From positions 1-64,000 of the forward strand of contig JAAVHZ010000020.1 of NCBI GenBank assembly GCA_014799465.1: a stretch of DNA of 64,000 bases, given 5' to 3'. The stretch comes from Lachnospiraceae bacterium (GTDB taxonomy: Bacteria; Bacillota; Clostridia; Lachnospirales; Lachnospiraceae). The notes beneath the pieces are model-generated. The model saw only the letters and a list, made by a program, of their open reading frames with translations. It searched no databases and was not told the DNA's origin. This document shows positions 44,596-53,980 of this stretch, piece by piece; the first letter of the stretch is position 1; every line of letters begins with the position of its first letter. A program made the position numbers and the translations under genes.

Positions 44596-46737
44596 ATGCA
44601 AATGTGTAAAAGTAAAAGTTATACGGGAATTGACTGTTTTAGATTTATAGCTGCTTTGTTGATAATAGCCATTCATACTTCGCCACTTGTATCTTTTAAT
44701 GCGATGGCTGATTTTATACTTACTCGTGTTATAGCAAGAGTTGCCGTTCCGTTCTTTTTAATGACATCAGGATTCTTTTTGATTTCAAGATATACACGTA
44801 ATGCTGACAGGTTAATTACTTTTATAAAGAATACGGCTCTGATTTATGGAGCAGCAATACTGATATATATACCTGTTAACATCTATAATGGCTATTTCAG
44901 GATGGATAATCTTGTGCCTAATATTATTAAAGACATTGTATTTGACGGTACTATGTATCATTTGTGGTATCTTCCTGCCTCTGCCATTGGTGTGGTAATT
45001 GCCTGGTATATGGTAAAGAAAGCAGGATATAAAAAAGCATTGGCAGTGTCAGTCATACTTTATTTAATCGGTATGTTTGGGGACAGTTGGTATGGTATAG
45101 CCGAGAAGGTGTCTGTTCTAAAGTCTTTTTATGGATTTGTTTTTCAGATAACTGATTATACAAGAAATGGTATTTTCTTTGTACCTGTTTTTATGATACT
45201 TGGCGGGTTTATAGCTGACAATAATTATAAATTTTCATTTAAGAAAAGTATGTTGGGATTTTTCATAAGTTTTGCTTTTATGTTCGTGGAAGCCATGATG
45301 CTGCACCATTATAAACTGCAAAGGCATGACAGTATGTATATATTTTTATTGCCTTGTATGTTTTTTCTTTTTAATGCCGTGCTGCATTTCAGAGGAAAAA
45401 GGTATGTATGGTTAAGAACTTCATCTCTGGTTATTTACATTATTCATCCTATGATTATTGTGGCAATAAGGTTGTTTTCTAAAATCCTGCATTTACAGGA
45501 ATTGCTTGTGGAAAACAGTATTGTGCACTATATTGTGGTCTGCTTATTATCTGTAATATTTGGTATTGCAGTAACAATATTATGGAATAAATATAAGCCG
45601 GGAAAGCCGAAACACATATCCGGTACAGATAGAACTTATCTGGAAATCAATCTTGATAATCTGGAGCATAATGTAAAAGTTTTAAGAAAGGCAATGATGC
45701 AAAATTGTGAATTAATGGCTGTTGTCAAGACAGAGGCATATGGTCATGGGGCATTTGAAATTTCAACACATCTTAATAAAATGGGTGTCAGGGCATTTGC
45801 AGTTGCTACTATTGATGAAGGTATTAAGCTTAGAAAATATGGTATTGATGGAGATATACTTATTCTTGGATATACAAGTATACAGCGGGCATCTGAACTG
45901 AAAAAATACGATTTAACCCAGACAATAGGAGATTATGATTATGCAAAAGCTTTGAATAATCAAGGTATTATTGTGAAAGTCCATATAAAAATAGATACAG
46001 GTATGCACAGGCTGGGAATATCGGCAGATGATTTTGTAGAAGTTAAAAGGATATTTTCTATGAGAAATATTAAAGTCTGTGGAATATTTACACATTTATG
46101 CTGCTCTGACAGTTTGGAAGAGGATGATGTCTTGTTTACAAGAAGCCAGATTGACAGGTTTTATGGATTGATTGATGTTTTGGAAGGCAGTGGGATAACC
46201 ATTCCTAAGCTTCATATTCAAAGCAGTTATGGACTTTTGAATTATCCATATCTTAAATGTGATTACATAAGGGTAGGAATAGCTTTGTATGGTGTTTTAA
46301 GTTCTCCGAATCATAAGACGGAGCTTGAACTTGATTTGAGACCTGTACTTTCTCTTAAGTCGAAAGTAGTACTTATAAGGTCAGTGAAGGAGGGGGACAG
46401 TGTCGGATATGGCAGGAATTTTATTGCAGAACGTGACAGCCGCATTGCAATATTACCGGTGGGATATGGTGATGGATATCCGAGAAGTCTGTCTATGGAA
46501 AATAGCAGCATAATAATAAACAGACAACGTGTTCCTGTTATTGGGCGTATCTGTATGGATTCACTTGTTGTTGATATAACAGATGCAGGAGAAGTTTCAG
46601 TTGGAGATACTGCTATACTTATAGGTATGGATGAATGTGGAGGATTGCCTGCACCTGACGTTGCAGAAAGTTATGGAAGTATAAGCAATGAACTTTTATG
46701 CAGGATGGGGGCAAGAATGCCGGTTGTTACGATTTAG
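44596..46737 (+). CDS. vanT: Membrane-bound serine racemase VanT
   Basis: VanT provides D-serine for VanG. The 713-residue protein has an acyltransferase-3-like membrane domain of about ten helices (residues 1-335) and a cytoplasmic PLP racemase domain. The PLP lysine is near residue 378 (MAVVKTEAYGHG), and RVGIALYGVLSS and GRICMDSLVVDIT are typical alanine-racemase segments. The family length is about 700. Starts at 44596 or 44602 are both possible with the ggag site. No vanXY peptidase gene lies between vanG and vanT. Confidence 0.88.
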   Translation: MQMCKSKSYTGIDCFRFIAALLIIAIHTSPLVSFNAMADFILTRVIARVAVPFFLMTSGFFLISRYTRNADRLITFIKNTALIYGAAILIYIPVNIYNGYFRMDNLVPNIIKDIVFDGTMYHLWYLPASAIGVVIAWYMVKKAGYKKALAVSVILYLIGMFGDSWYGIAEKVSVLKSFYGFVFQITDYTRNGIFFVPVFMILGGFIADNNYKFSFKKSMLGFFISFAFMFVEAMMLHHYKLQRHDSMYIFLLPCMFFLFNAVLHFRGKRYVWLRTSSLVIYIIHPMIIVAIRLFSKILHLQELLVENSIVHYIVVCLLSVIFGIAVTILWNKYKPGKPKHISGTDRTYLEINLDNLEHNVKVLRKAMMQNCELMAVVKTEAYGHGAFEISTHLNKMGVRAFAVATIDEGIKLRKYGIDGDILILGYTSIQRASELKKYDLTQTIGDYDYAKALNNQGIIVKVHIKIDTGMHRLGISADDFVEVKRIFSMRNIKVCGIFTHLCCSDSLEEDDVLFTRSQIDRFYGLIDVLEGSGITIPKLHIQSSYGLLNYPYLKCDYIRVGIALYGVLSSPNHKTELELDLRPVLSLKSKVVLIRSVKEGDSVGYGRNFIAERDSRIAILPVGYGDGYPRSLSMENSSIIINRQRVPVIGRICMDSLVVDITDAGEVSVGDTAILIGMDECGGLPAPDVAESYGSISNELLCRMGARMPVVTI

Positions 46738-46756
46738 CAGATGTGTTGAATATTAA

Positions 46757-46816
46757 TTGACAAATGCAAATTTGATGCTATAATTAAAACACATGTTTTA
46801 AAACAACAGTTTTAAT
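46757..46816 (+). promoter_or_regulatory. Promoter and operator of the TetR-ABC unit
   Basis: ttgaca (46757-46762) and tataat (46779-46784) are both perfect and 16 bases apart. An inverted repeat attaaaac (46783-46790) / gttttaat (46809-46816) overlaps the -10 and start region and probably binds the TetR-like product. Confidence 0.7.
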
Positions 46817-46833
46817 TATAAGGAGAAAAGGAT

Positions 46834-47421
46834 ATGCCGCCAAAATCAAAATTTACAAAATCTGAAATTATTGAAGCTGCCCTTAGTATTGTACGGCTGG
46901 AAGGTTTTGGAGCTTTAACGGCAAGAGCATTAGGAACAAAGCTCGGAAGTTCTGCAAGACCGATTTTTACAATATTTAAAAGCATGGATGAAGTTCAGCA
47001 GGAGGTTGTCCTTGCCGCAAGGAAACTCTATACAGAGTATGTAAATAGGGGACTCTGCCAGACTGAAATTCCTGCTTTTAAAGGCGTAGGAATGCAATAT
47101 ATACAGTTTGCACTTGATGAGCCGAAGCTGTTTCAATTACTGTTTATGTCAGAGCAGCCACAAAATCCTGATGTTATGAATGTTTTGCCGGTAATTGATG
47201 ACAATTATTCGCAAATATTGTCATCAGTTCAAAATAGCTTTTCTTTAAATCAATCGGATTCTGAATGGGTATATCGCCATTTATGGATATATAGTCATGG
47301 AATAGCGGTGCTTTGTGCAACAAAGATGTGTACCTTTACTATAGAAGAGATTGATAAAAGGCTGACAGAGGTCTGTATGGCAGTATTAAAAGAAATAAAG
47401 GGAGGCAACCGGAATGATTGA
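46834..47421 (+). CDS. TetR-family regulator
   Basis: This 195-residue protein has the N-terminal helix-turn-helix SKFTKSEIIEAALSIVRLEG then ALTARALGTKLGSSARPIFT, and a helical ligand domain. It overlaps the ABC gene by 8 bases and has an inverted repeat in its own promoter, so it probably represses the transporter unit and itself. The inducer is not known. Confidence 0.85.
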   Translation: MPPKSKFTKSEIIEAALSIVRLEGFGALTARALGTKLGSSARPIFTIFKSMDEVQQEVVLAARKLYTEYVNRGLCQTEIPAFKGVGMQYIQFALDEPKLFQLLFMSEQPQNPDVMNVLPVIDDNYSQILSSVQNSFSLNQSDSEWVYRHLWIYSHGIAVLCATKMCTFTIEEIDKRLTEVCMAVLKEIKGGNRND

Positions 47422-48106
47422 AATTAACGAAATAGAAAAATCTTATGGAAGTCATGAGAATAAATTTAAGGTACTTAAAGGGATTAGTACAAAAATTAAT
47501 GATGGAGACTTTGTTGTAATTTTAGGTGCTTCGGGTTCGGGCAAATCTACATTTTTAAATGTTGTTTCAGGTCTTGAATATCCTGACAGTGGAAGTGTTA
47601 AATATGACAGCATGGATATAACAAAATTGTCAGAAAAAGATTTAACAGCATTTCGCAGAAAAACGGTCGGTTTTATTTTTCAGCAATATTACCTTTTGCC
47701 AAATATGACGGTAGAAAAGAATGTACGTATGGGAGCAGACCTTGCCGAAAAATCTGACTATCGGGAAATTATAAAATCTGTAGGACTGGAGAAAAAACTA
47801 AAAAAATATCCAAGTGAGCTTTCGGGCGGTGAACAGCAAAGAGTATCTATAGCAAGAGCACTGGCAAAAAAGCCGGAAGTGCTTTTTCTTGACGAGCCGA
47901 CAGGTGCATTAGACGAACATACAGGCCGGCAGGTACTTGATTACGTATGTAAACTGCAAAAGGAATACAAATTTACTGTTGTGATGGTAACACATAATCT
48001 GAATATTGCAGAAATGGCTAATATGGTTATTAAGATGAACAGCGGAAAAATATTGGAAACATACTGTAATGAAATACAGAAAACCGCTTATGAGATAGGA
48101 TGGTGA
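47414..48106 (+). CDS. ABC transporter ATPase (LolD/MacB-like)
   Basis: This 230-residue ATPase has Walker A GASGSGKST, a Q loop (FIFQQYYLLPNMTV), signature LSGGEQQRVSIARAL, Walker B VLFLDEPTGAL and a switch His (VMVTHNL). It pairs with the FtsX-type permease that follows after 4 bases. Such pairs export lipoproteins, peptides or antibiotics. Confidence 0.93.
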   Translation: MIEINEIEKSYGSHENKFKVLKGISTKINDGDFVVILGASGSGKSTFLNVVSGLEYPDSGSVKYDSMDITKLSEKDLTAFRRKTVGFIFQQYYLLPNMTVEKNVRMGADLAEKSDYREIIKSVGLEKKLKKYPSELSGGEQQRVSIARALAKKPEVLFLDEPTGALDEHTGRQVLDYVCKLQKEYKFTVVMVTHNLNIAEMANMVIKMNSGKILETYCNEIQKTAYEIGW

Positions 48107-48110
48107 CAGT

Positions 48111-49259
48111 ATGGTTGTAGGAATAAAAGACGCTGTAAAGCTTATTGGAATATCTATTATTGCCTGCTGTGCGGTACTGGTTTGTACAATGTTTTTAAAT
48201 TTCTATTTTGACATTAAGGAAATTAAAGATATGGTTTCAACAGAACAGGCAATAATATTTTATAATGCACAGGTATCTACAGCAAAAGTTGTATGTTCCG
48301 TCAGTGGCGGCTGCCTGCTGATTACCTCTGTAATTATGCTGCTTTTTTATATCAAGCATTATATAGATATGCATAAGAAGGAACTTGGAATATTAAAGGC
48401 TTTGGGATATTCTAATTTGAAGATAGCAAAAAGTTTCTATATATTTGGAATTAGTGTATTTATCGGGGCAATACTTGGATTTTTAGGGGCGTTTCTCTTA
48501 ATGCCTGCATTTTATGAGTTGCAGAATAAAGACAAAATCCTGCCTGAAATTGTCATACATTTTCATCCGGCTGTTTTCGTGTGTTTTGTAATATTACCGA
48601 CTGTGCTGTTTGCGTTGCTTGCAATCTTTTATGCATTTCTCAAGCTTAAAAAAAATGTGTTGCTGCTTTTAAAAGACGATTTTCAGGTTTCTTCAAAAAT
48701 AAAAAAGCAAAAAGATAGTAAAGTAAAAGACTGCTTATTTATAGATGATCTTAGAAGTACCACACTTAAATCAGGGAAAACGCTTGTGTTTTTTATTATA
48801 TTTGCCTCATTTTGCTTTTCTGCCATGACACAAATGTCAGCAAGTATGAAAGATTTATCAAGTGTAATGATGGGTGCTATGATGCTTATGATAGGGATTG
48901 TTTTAGCTTTTACAATACTTTTTCTGGCAATAACCACAGTCATTAAAGGAAACACAAAAACTATTGCAATGATGCAGGTGTTTGGTTATTCGCAGAAGGA
49001 ATGCTGCAAGGCAATTTTGGGCGGATACCGTCCGCTGTCATATATAGGCTTTGTGTTAGGAACGATATATCAATATGTATTGCTAAGGATAATGGTTGAT
49101 ATTGTGTTTAAGGATTTTGATGAAGTTCCGGTGTATGAATTTGATATTCCTGTAATGCTCATTTCTCTAGTTTTATTTATCGGGGTGTATGAGATTGTGA
49201 TGTATTGCTATTCTCAAAAAATTAAGAGAATATCTGTTAAGGAAATAATGATTGAGTGA
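48111..49259 (+). CDS. FtsX-type ABC permease
   Basis: This 382-residue membrane protein has a first helix at about residues 10-30, then two groups of three helices, as in FtsX-like permeases. KKELGILKALGYSNLKIAKSF and KTIAMMQVFGYSQKECCKAI are the two coupling-helix repeats that meet the ATPase. The substrate is unknown. It is the last gene of the TetR-controlled unit. Confidence 0.85.
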   Translation: MVVGIKDAVKLIGISIIACCAVLVCTMFLNFYFDIKEIKDMVSTEQAIIFYNAQVSTAKVVCSVSGGCLLITSVIMLLFYIKHYIDMHKKELGILKALGYSNLKIAKSFYIFGISVFIGAILGFLGAFLLMPAFYELQNKDKILPEIVIHFHPAVFVCFVILPTVLFALLAIFYAFLKLKKNVLLLLKDDFQVSSKIKKQKDSKVKDCLFIDDLRSTTLKSGKTLVFFIIFASFCFSAMTQMSASMKDLSSVMMGAMMLMIGIVLAFTILFLAITTVIKGNTKTIAMMQVFGYSQKECCKAILGGYRPLSYIGFVLGTIYQYVLLRIMVDIVFKDFDEVPVYEFDIPVMLISLVLFIGVYEIVMYCYSQKIKRISVKEIMIE

Positions 49260-49411
49260 GGTGGAAATTTGCAACTTTAGAAATTGATTTTTACAGAATA
49301 TATATTCCCTAAAAAGTAGATATGATATATAATAGAAATACCGAACCACAATCACTGTATTGGGATGTACTTATCTATCAGTTATCGGTAAATTAAAATT
49401 TGGAGTAAAAT

Positions 49412-50542
49412 GTGAAGAGGAAAGTTTTTGAATTTGTAAAACAAGAAGCGGTATTGATTGTCGCCTGTGTACTTGCGGTAATTTCAACATTTTTTGTCAC
49501 ACCGGACGAAAAATATGTTGAGTATATAGATTTTAGGACATTGGGAATATTGTTCTCTTTGATGGCACTGATGGCAGGCTTTCAGAGTATGGGCATCTTT
49601 GAAGAAATCTCACGAAAGCTGTTAAATAAGGTGCAAAATATCCGCCAGCTTGTGATAATGCTGACTTTACTATGCTTCTTTTTCAGTATGATAATTACCA
49701 ATGATGTGGCACTCATAACCTTTGTTCCGTTTACCTTTGTTCTGTTCGATATGCTTGGACAATCGGCAGAGAAAAAGTGGCTTATTCCTGTGGTGATTTT
49801 GCAAACCATTTCGGCTAATTTGGGCAGTATGCTAACCCCTATCGGCAATCCGCAGAATTTGTATCTATACGGAAAATCAGGTATGGCTTTTGGAGATTTT
49901 TTCTGCCTTATGCTACCGTATGCCGCTCTATCACTTGCAATACTGTTGGTCGGTAGTTTTGTTATAGGAATAATTGGAAACAAGAAAATCACAGTAAGTC
50001 TGACCGCAAATAACAAAGAAAAAAACACTCGCAAAATTATAATGTATATTACACTGTTTTGCATTTGTATTCTTGCGGTATTGCGTATTCTTAGTGTTAG
50101 TATTGCATTAGCCGTTACCGTTTGTGCAGTTCTAATCTTTGACAGAAAGATATTGAAAAAAGTGGACTATTCACTTTTGCTCACATTTGTTGGGTTCTTT
50201 ATATTCATAGGAAATATGGGACGGCTTCCGATGTTTTCATCTCTTTTGCAAAAATTCATTTCGGGCAACGAGGTAATTACTGCGGTACTTACTTCTCAGG
50301 TTGTAAGCAATGTTCCTGCTGCACTGCTTTTGTCAAATTTCACTGATGATTTATCGGCATTGATTATCGGCACTAATATAGGTGGCTTAGGCACTTTAAT
50401 TGCTTCTATGGCAAGCTTGATTTCATACAAATTCATAGCACAAAAGAAAAATATATCCACAGGCAAATATGTGCTGTACTTTTCCATCGCAAACGTAATT
50501 TTCCTTGTGATATTAATGTTACTGTATGTTATTATCAATTAG
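49412..50542 (+). CDS. SLC13/ArsB-type anion permease
   Basis: This 376-residue protein has about ten membrane helices. GSMLTPIGNPQNLYLYGKSG and VVSNVPAALLLSNF followed by GTNIGGLGTLIASMASLISY are characteristic of the IT superfamily (citrate, dicarboxylate, arsenite, Na+/H+ exchangers). The exact anion is not predictable. It begins at a GTG with ggag 6 bases upstream. Confidence 0.85.
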   Translation: MKRKVFEFVKQEAVLIVACVLAVISTFFVTPDEKYVEYIDFRTLGILFSLMALMAGFQSMGIFEEISRKLLNKVQNIRQLVIMLTLLCFFFSMIITNDVALITFVPFTFVLFDMLGQSAEKKWLIPVVILQTISANLGSMLTPIGNPQNLYLYGKSGMAFGDFFCLMLPYAALSLAILLVGSFVIGIIGNKKITVSLTANNKEKNTRKIIMYITLFCICILAVLRILSVSIALAVTVCAVLIFDRKILKKVDYSLLLTFVGFFIFIGNMGRLPMFSSLLQKFISGNEVITAVLTSQVVSNVPAALLLSNFTDDLSALIIGTNIGGLGTLIASMASLISYKFIAQKKNISTGKYVLYFSIANVIFLVILMLLYVIIN

Positions 50543-50560
50543 GTAATATAGGAATTTAAC

Positions 50561-50806
50561 TTAAAAAAATGTTTCGTTTGGTTTTACTTCAAAAGATGTA
50601 TTATCAACAGAAAACCACAGACTTAAATCGCTATTATTCTTAATGTATTTATTTGTTATCTCCACTTTATCCATAGCTTTTAGATATTCTATTATGTCGA
50701 TTGTTGTCATAGGGAGAATATCGCTTTGAGCACTGATTACTTTGCAAATATTCTCAATATGTTCCCATATATTTTCAGTGTCAAGGTCATATGAGTGACC
50801 TGCAAT
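50561..50806 (-). pseudogene. C-terminal remnant of a polysaccharide deacetylase
   Basis: On the minus strand a frame without a start runs AGHSYDLDTENIWEHIENI, then DILPMTTIDIIEYLKAMDKV, SLWFSVDNTSFEVKPNETFF, stop at 50561. The GHSYxxD motif and the rest fit the last 85 residues of a carbohydrate-esterase-4-like deacetylase. The coding sequence is cut just where the partial repeat copy 4 begins. Confidence 0.65.
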
Positions 50807-50837
50807 TCAAATACCCCACAGTCTGTTGTGAGGTATT
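50807..50837 (+). repeat. Dispersed repeat, partial copy 4
   Basis: tcaaataccccacag and the mirrored aggtatt keep only the inner hairpin of the repeat (loop tctgttg). It lies between the deacetylase remnant and degV, and may also act as a degV terminator. Confidence 0.6.
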
Positions 50838-50860
50838 AGCAAGCTTGACTTTTGCTAATC

Positions 50861-51712
50861 TTATAGATTCAATACTCCGATACCCACAAGCCCCGGTCCG
50901 GTGTGGACTGCCAGTGAGGCTACTATCTGCTTTTTTGCCACTATATCTGCATTTGAAAAATTTTCTTTAAGGGTGTTTTCAACCTCTTCAACCTTATCTG
51001 CTGCATGACCGTTCATAATACTCAACCATACATTATCGCCTTTAGTGTTTTTCCTGACAATATCTACTATTTTATTAACAGCATTTTTACTTCCCCGAAG
51101 CATGGTAACGGTTTTATATACACCTTCTTCATCGCAGGATATAATAGGTTTCAGATTTAGTGCTTTTCCTATAAGTCCGGTGACGTTTCCAATCCGTCCT
51201 CCTGATTTCAGATAGTCAAGTGTATCCATGTAGAAATATACATGAGAATCGGCAGTCTTTTTTTCTAATGTCTGTGTAACAGTATTAAAATCCATACCAT
51301 TTTCAAGTTGTACGGCTGCCCACATTGCAAGTAAACCTGAACCTATTGATATATTTTTAGAGTCAAAAGCAAATGATGTAAGTCCATTGTATTCTTCAAG
51401 AGTTGTCTTTACAGTGTTAAATGTTCCGCTGAGTTTGGATGATATGCAGACAGCTATGACTTTTTTATATCCTTCAGATTTAATATTATCAAGAATATTA
51501 ATAATATCATTAGCATTAGGGGTAGAGGTGGTAGGTATTTCATCAGGAAATCTTTCATAGATTGTCATGGGGTCAATATCTACGCCATCTGTATATATTT
51601 CCATACCATATATCACTTTTAACCCAAGCAGTTTTATATCGTATTTTTCTATAAAATCTTTTGGTATATCGCATCCTGAATCTGCCAGTATAGCAACTTT
51701 TTCTTTATTCAA
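50861..51712 (-). CDS. DegV-family fatty-acid-binding protein
   Basis: DegV (FakB-like) proteins bind a fatty acid and present it to FakA for phosphorylation. The 283-residue protein has AILADSGCDIPKDF, TTSTPNANDI, ISSKLSGTFNTV and the C-terminal HTGPGLVGIG. It starts with TTG after aaggag. A small FakA-C-like gene occurs at 22118, not adjacent. Confidence 0.92.
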   Translation of the reverse strand: MNKEKVAILADSGCDIPKDFIEKYDIKLLGLKVIYGMEIYTDGVDIDPMTIYERFPDEIPTTSTPNANDIINILDNIKSEGYKKVIAVCISSKLSGTFNTVKTTLEEYNGLTSFAFDSKNISIGSGLLAMWAAVQLENGMDFNTVTQTLEKKTADSHVYFYMDTLDYLKSGGRIGNVTGLIGKALNLKPIISCDEEGVYKTVTMLRGSKNAVNKIVDIVRKNTKGDNVWLSIMNGHAADKVEEVENTLKENFSNADIVAKKQIVASLAVHTGPGLVGIGVLNL

Positions 51713-51794
51713 TGTTTTGTTCTCCTTATAACGTGGTTTTCAATACTACATTAAATAATATCATCTGCCGCATCTGGTGTCAACAGTAGATTTA

Positions 51795-52730
51795 CTATTC
51801 GTGCAGACGCCGTATGATTTTATATATTATTTCATTTTCTGTTACCAGTGGCTTTTTATGTGCAAAGAAAAGTATACCTTCGGTTGGGGAGAGAATCTGC
51901 GATATAACATGTCCTTCATATGGGTGCACAATTTCTGCCAGTACATCTCCCATATGAACTTCTTCTCCCGGATTTCTAAGCCTTCTGTATATGCCGCCGT
52001 CTTTAGTTTTTATTGGTGTAAGTTCCTCTTCTTCAATTACTGTAGATATATAACCGCCATGGTTATTATATTTTAGTATTCCCATTCTTGTGAGAAAACG
52101 CAGAACTGCAGAAACCGCCTGTTTTGCAGACACTTCGTCAGTCTCGTCGGTTTCATTTGTATATATTGAAAATGCATTTGTATCACATACCTGCCAGTTA
52201 TAATTAAGCGTGGTGGTATCTATCGGTTTTGGATTGCGTATGACCACATATGGAAGTCCGAAAAGAGAAGCAAGGCTTGCGTTTTGTTTTCCTGTTTCCA
52301 TCATTCGGACATGAGGAATGAAGTCTCCCGGCATGTAAAAGCTGGCAAATTGAATTCCGTATTCATAATTTTTAACATTTTCAAAAACACCTGCAGCAAT
52401 CCGCTGTGTGGTTTCACCTATATTATAACCCGGAAACCTGCGGTTTATATCTGTATTATCTACAGTCCAGAATCTTTTTCCGATATTCATGGAATGATGG
52501 TTTACTGAAGGTATTACCATTATTTCGTTTCCGGAGATAATTGCCCCGTTTGATTCAAGCTCATTTAATTTGTTGATAATCTGTGAACACACATATAATT
52601 GCTGTATTTCATTTCCACGTATACTTCCTACTATACATGCAGCCTTTTTGCCATATCCGAATCGGTAAGCATTGACATTCAGGCTTTCACGGTATGGGGA
52701 GTTAAGTGAGTATATTATTTCTTTTCGCAT
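51795..52730 (-). CDS. AstE/AspA-like protein lacking zinc ligands
   Basis: This 311-residue member of the succinylglutamate desuccinylase/aspartoacylase family is a paralog of the next gene. Its first motif reads SIRGNEIQQ where the active family has HGDE (zinc His and Asp), the later DIHAS motif is replaced by GIQFAS, and the catalytic VVEMG is VVIRN. All three changes suggest a non-catalytic or altered protein. The C-terminal beta domain (PGEEVHMGDVLAEIV) is preserved. It overlaps the upstream gene by 16 bases, so the two are coupled. Confidence 0.75.
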   Translation of the reverse strand: MRKEIIYSLNSPYRESLNVNAYRFGYGKKAACIVGSIRGNEIQQLYVCSQIINKLNELESNGAIISGNEIMVIPSVNHHSMNIGKRFWTVDNTDINRRFPGYNIGETTQRIAAGVFENVKNYEYGIQFASFYMPGDFIPHVRMMETGKQNASLASLFGLPYVVIRNPKPIDTTTLNYNWQVCDTNAFSIYTNETDETDEVSAKQAVSAVLRFLTRMGILKYNNHGGYISTVIEEEELTPIKTKDGGIYRRLRNPGEEVHMGDVLAEIVHPYEGHVISQILSPTEGILFFAHKKPLVTENEIIYKIIRRLHE

Positions 52731-53665
52731 TGTTCTATTCCTCCAAGAATACGTCCTAACAGTGAACCATTATATACAACCGGATATTCGCGTCTTGTAA
52801 ATATCATTCCATCAATAGGAGCTTTTACTATTTCTTCAATACTTCCTGATAATGGATTGAGTATTTTGCCCATAGTGTCTCCTGCTTTTACATTATCACC
52901 GATATTTAATTGCGGTACAAATATCCCCGGCATTTCGGCATTTAAGAATCCTATCTCATGGTCTGATGATATTATGGGTTCTTTAACATCATTTATATGA
53001 CCGGTCCATATACCAAGTTCCTTCATAAGATTTAATATTCCTGTTACGAGCTGGTATCCATAAGATTCAGTGATACGCATTCCTACACCCATTTCCACTA
53101 CCAATGTAGGTATGCAGGCTTTGTTAAGACTGTAGGCAAGCGTGGATTCAAGCACTGTGGCAGAGCCGTGCACCCATACGAAATCGGTGTTCAGCATTTT
53201 GGCATATGGTAATAGTCTTTTGGAGTTTTCCTCATTTATCCTGACCTGTGGCATTTCCATAAGGAAAATATTGCTGGCATGGATATCTATACATATATCT
53301 GCTCCCATAAGGTCTTCAGTCACCTGTTCTACTATCATTTCTATCATGGTTCCTTTTTCATTTCCGGGAAAAATGCTGTTCATATCCAAATCAAACATTG
53401 GAATTCCTCTTGTAATGGAATCAATTCCTAATGGATTGAGTGCGGGATATATATCTATAATTCCGTTTATGCACTCAGGATGTTCATTTAGCTGTCTGAG
53501 AAGTTCATAACACACAAACTGCCCTTCAAGTTCATCACCATGTGTTCCGGTGACTATTGCAATCCGCTTTTCATCACCGGAAGGCGTTTGTGGAAGGATT
53601 CTGTTTTTTTGGATACGCAGATGTTCATCTACAGGCAGTTCCATTGATGTTACTGTTTTTATCAT
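52715..53665 (-). CDS. AstE/AspA-like zinc carboxypeptidase/deacylase
   Basis: This 316-residue paralog keeps the metal site: VTGTHGDELEGQ (His, Glu), CIDIHASN (His) and a catalytic Glu in LVVEMGVGM. The C-terminal beta domain resembles a biotinyl/lipoyl fold (LNIGDNVKAGDTMGKIL). Members remove acyl groups from amino-acid amides. The substrate is unknown. ggagg lies 6 bases before the ATG. Confidence 0.8.
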   Translation of the reverse strand: MIKTVTSMELPVDEHLRIQKNRILPQTPSGDEKRIAIVTGTHGDELEGQFVCYELLRQLNEHPECINGIIDIYPALNPLGIDSITRGIPMFDLDMNSIFPGNEKGTMIEMIVEQVTEDLMGADICIDIHASNIFLMEMPQVRINEENSKRLLPYAKMLNTDFVWVHGSATVLESTLAYSLNKACIPTLVVEMGVGMRITESYGYQLVTGILNLMKELGIWTGHINDVKEPIISSDHEIGFLNAEMPGIFVPQLNIGDNVKAGDTMGKILNPLSGSIEEIVKAPIDGMIFTRREYPVVYNGSLLGRILGGIEQCEKK

Positions 53666-53758
53666 ATTAATCCTCCATAATTTAATGATTCAATTTTTAG
53701 TTATTATATCACATTGTGGTTGTTAGCGTGAGTTAAAAGTTTTGCGTTTTGATTACAG

Positions 53759-53793
53759 CCAACGAAAGCCAACGAAAACCAACAAAAAGCAAC
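53759..53793 (+). repeat. Short tandem 10-bp repeats
   Basis: ccaacgaaag, ccaacgaaaa, ccaacaaaaa and a partial gcaac follow each other directly. They sit just before the hairpin at 53795 and about 190 bases before the ACP gene. They may be a binding-site array or simple sequence drift. Confidence 0.6.
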
Positions 53794-53794
53794 T

Positions 53795-53830
53795 ACAAAA
53801 AGTAATTTTTTTTTAGAAATTACTTTTTGT
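53795..53830. terminator. Hairpin in the gap before the ACP gene
   Basis: acaaaaagtaattt and aaattactttttgt form a perfect 14-base stem with an 8-base loop that is mostly T. It divides the divergent 53665 operon from the ACP cluster and is A/T-flanked on both sides. The rest of the 315-base gap shows no gene; a clear promoter for the ACP gene was not found. Confidence 0.55.
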
Positions 53831-53980
53831 ACAATGTTGATATTGGTTTGGAGTGCATTTCGTGCCTAAACGTTACAGTTCATGCCAGAAAGTAGAAATG
53901 CGAAGTAGCAATATTGTAAAATGCATTTATAAGATGGAGAGACGCTGCAGGGGATTATTTTTAAAGAACGGAGGATTAAA

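Noticed and set aside
49582-50064. Long minus-strand frames inside the permease gene and similar long antisense frames in mfd, vanS and the S41 gene
   Set aside because: They mirror the codon pattern of genuine genes and have no start signals or recognisable motifs.
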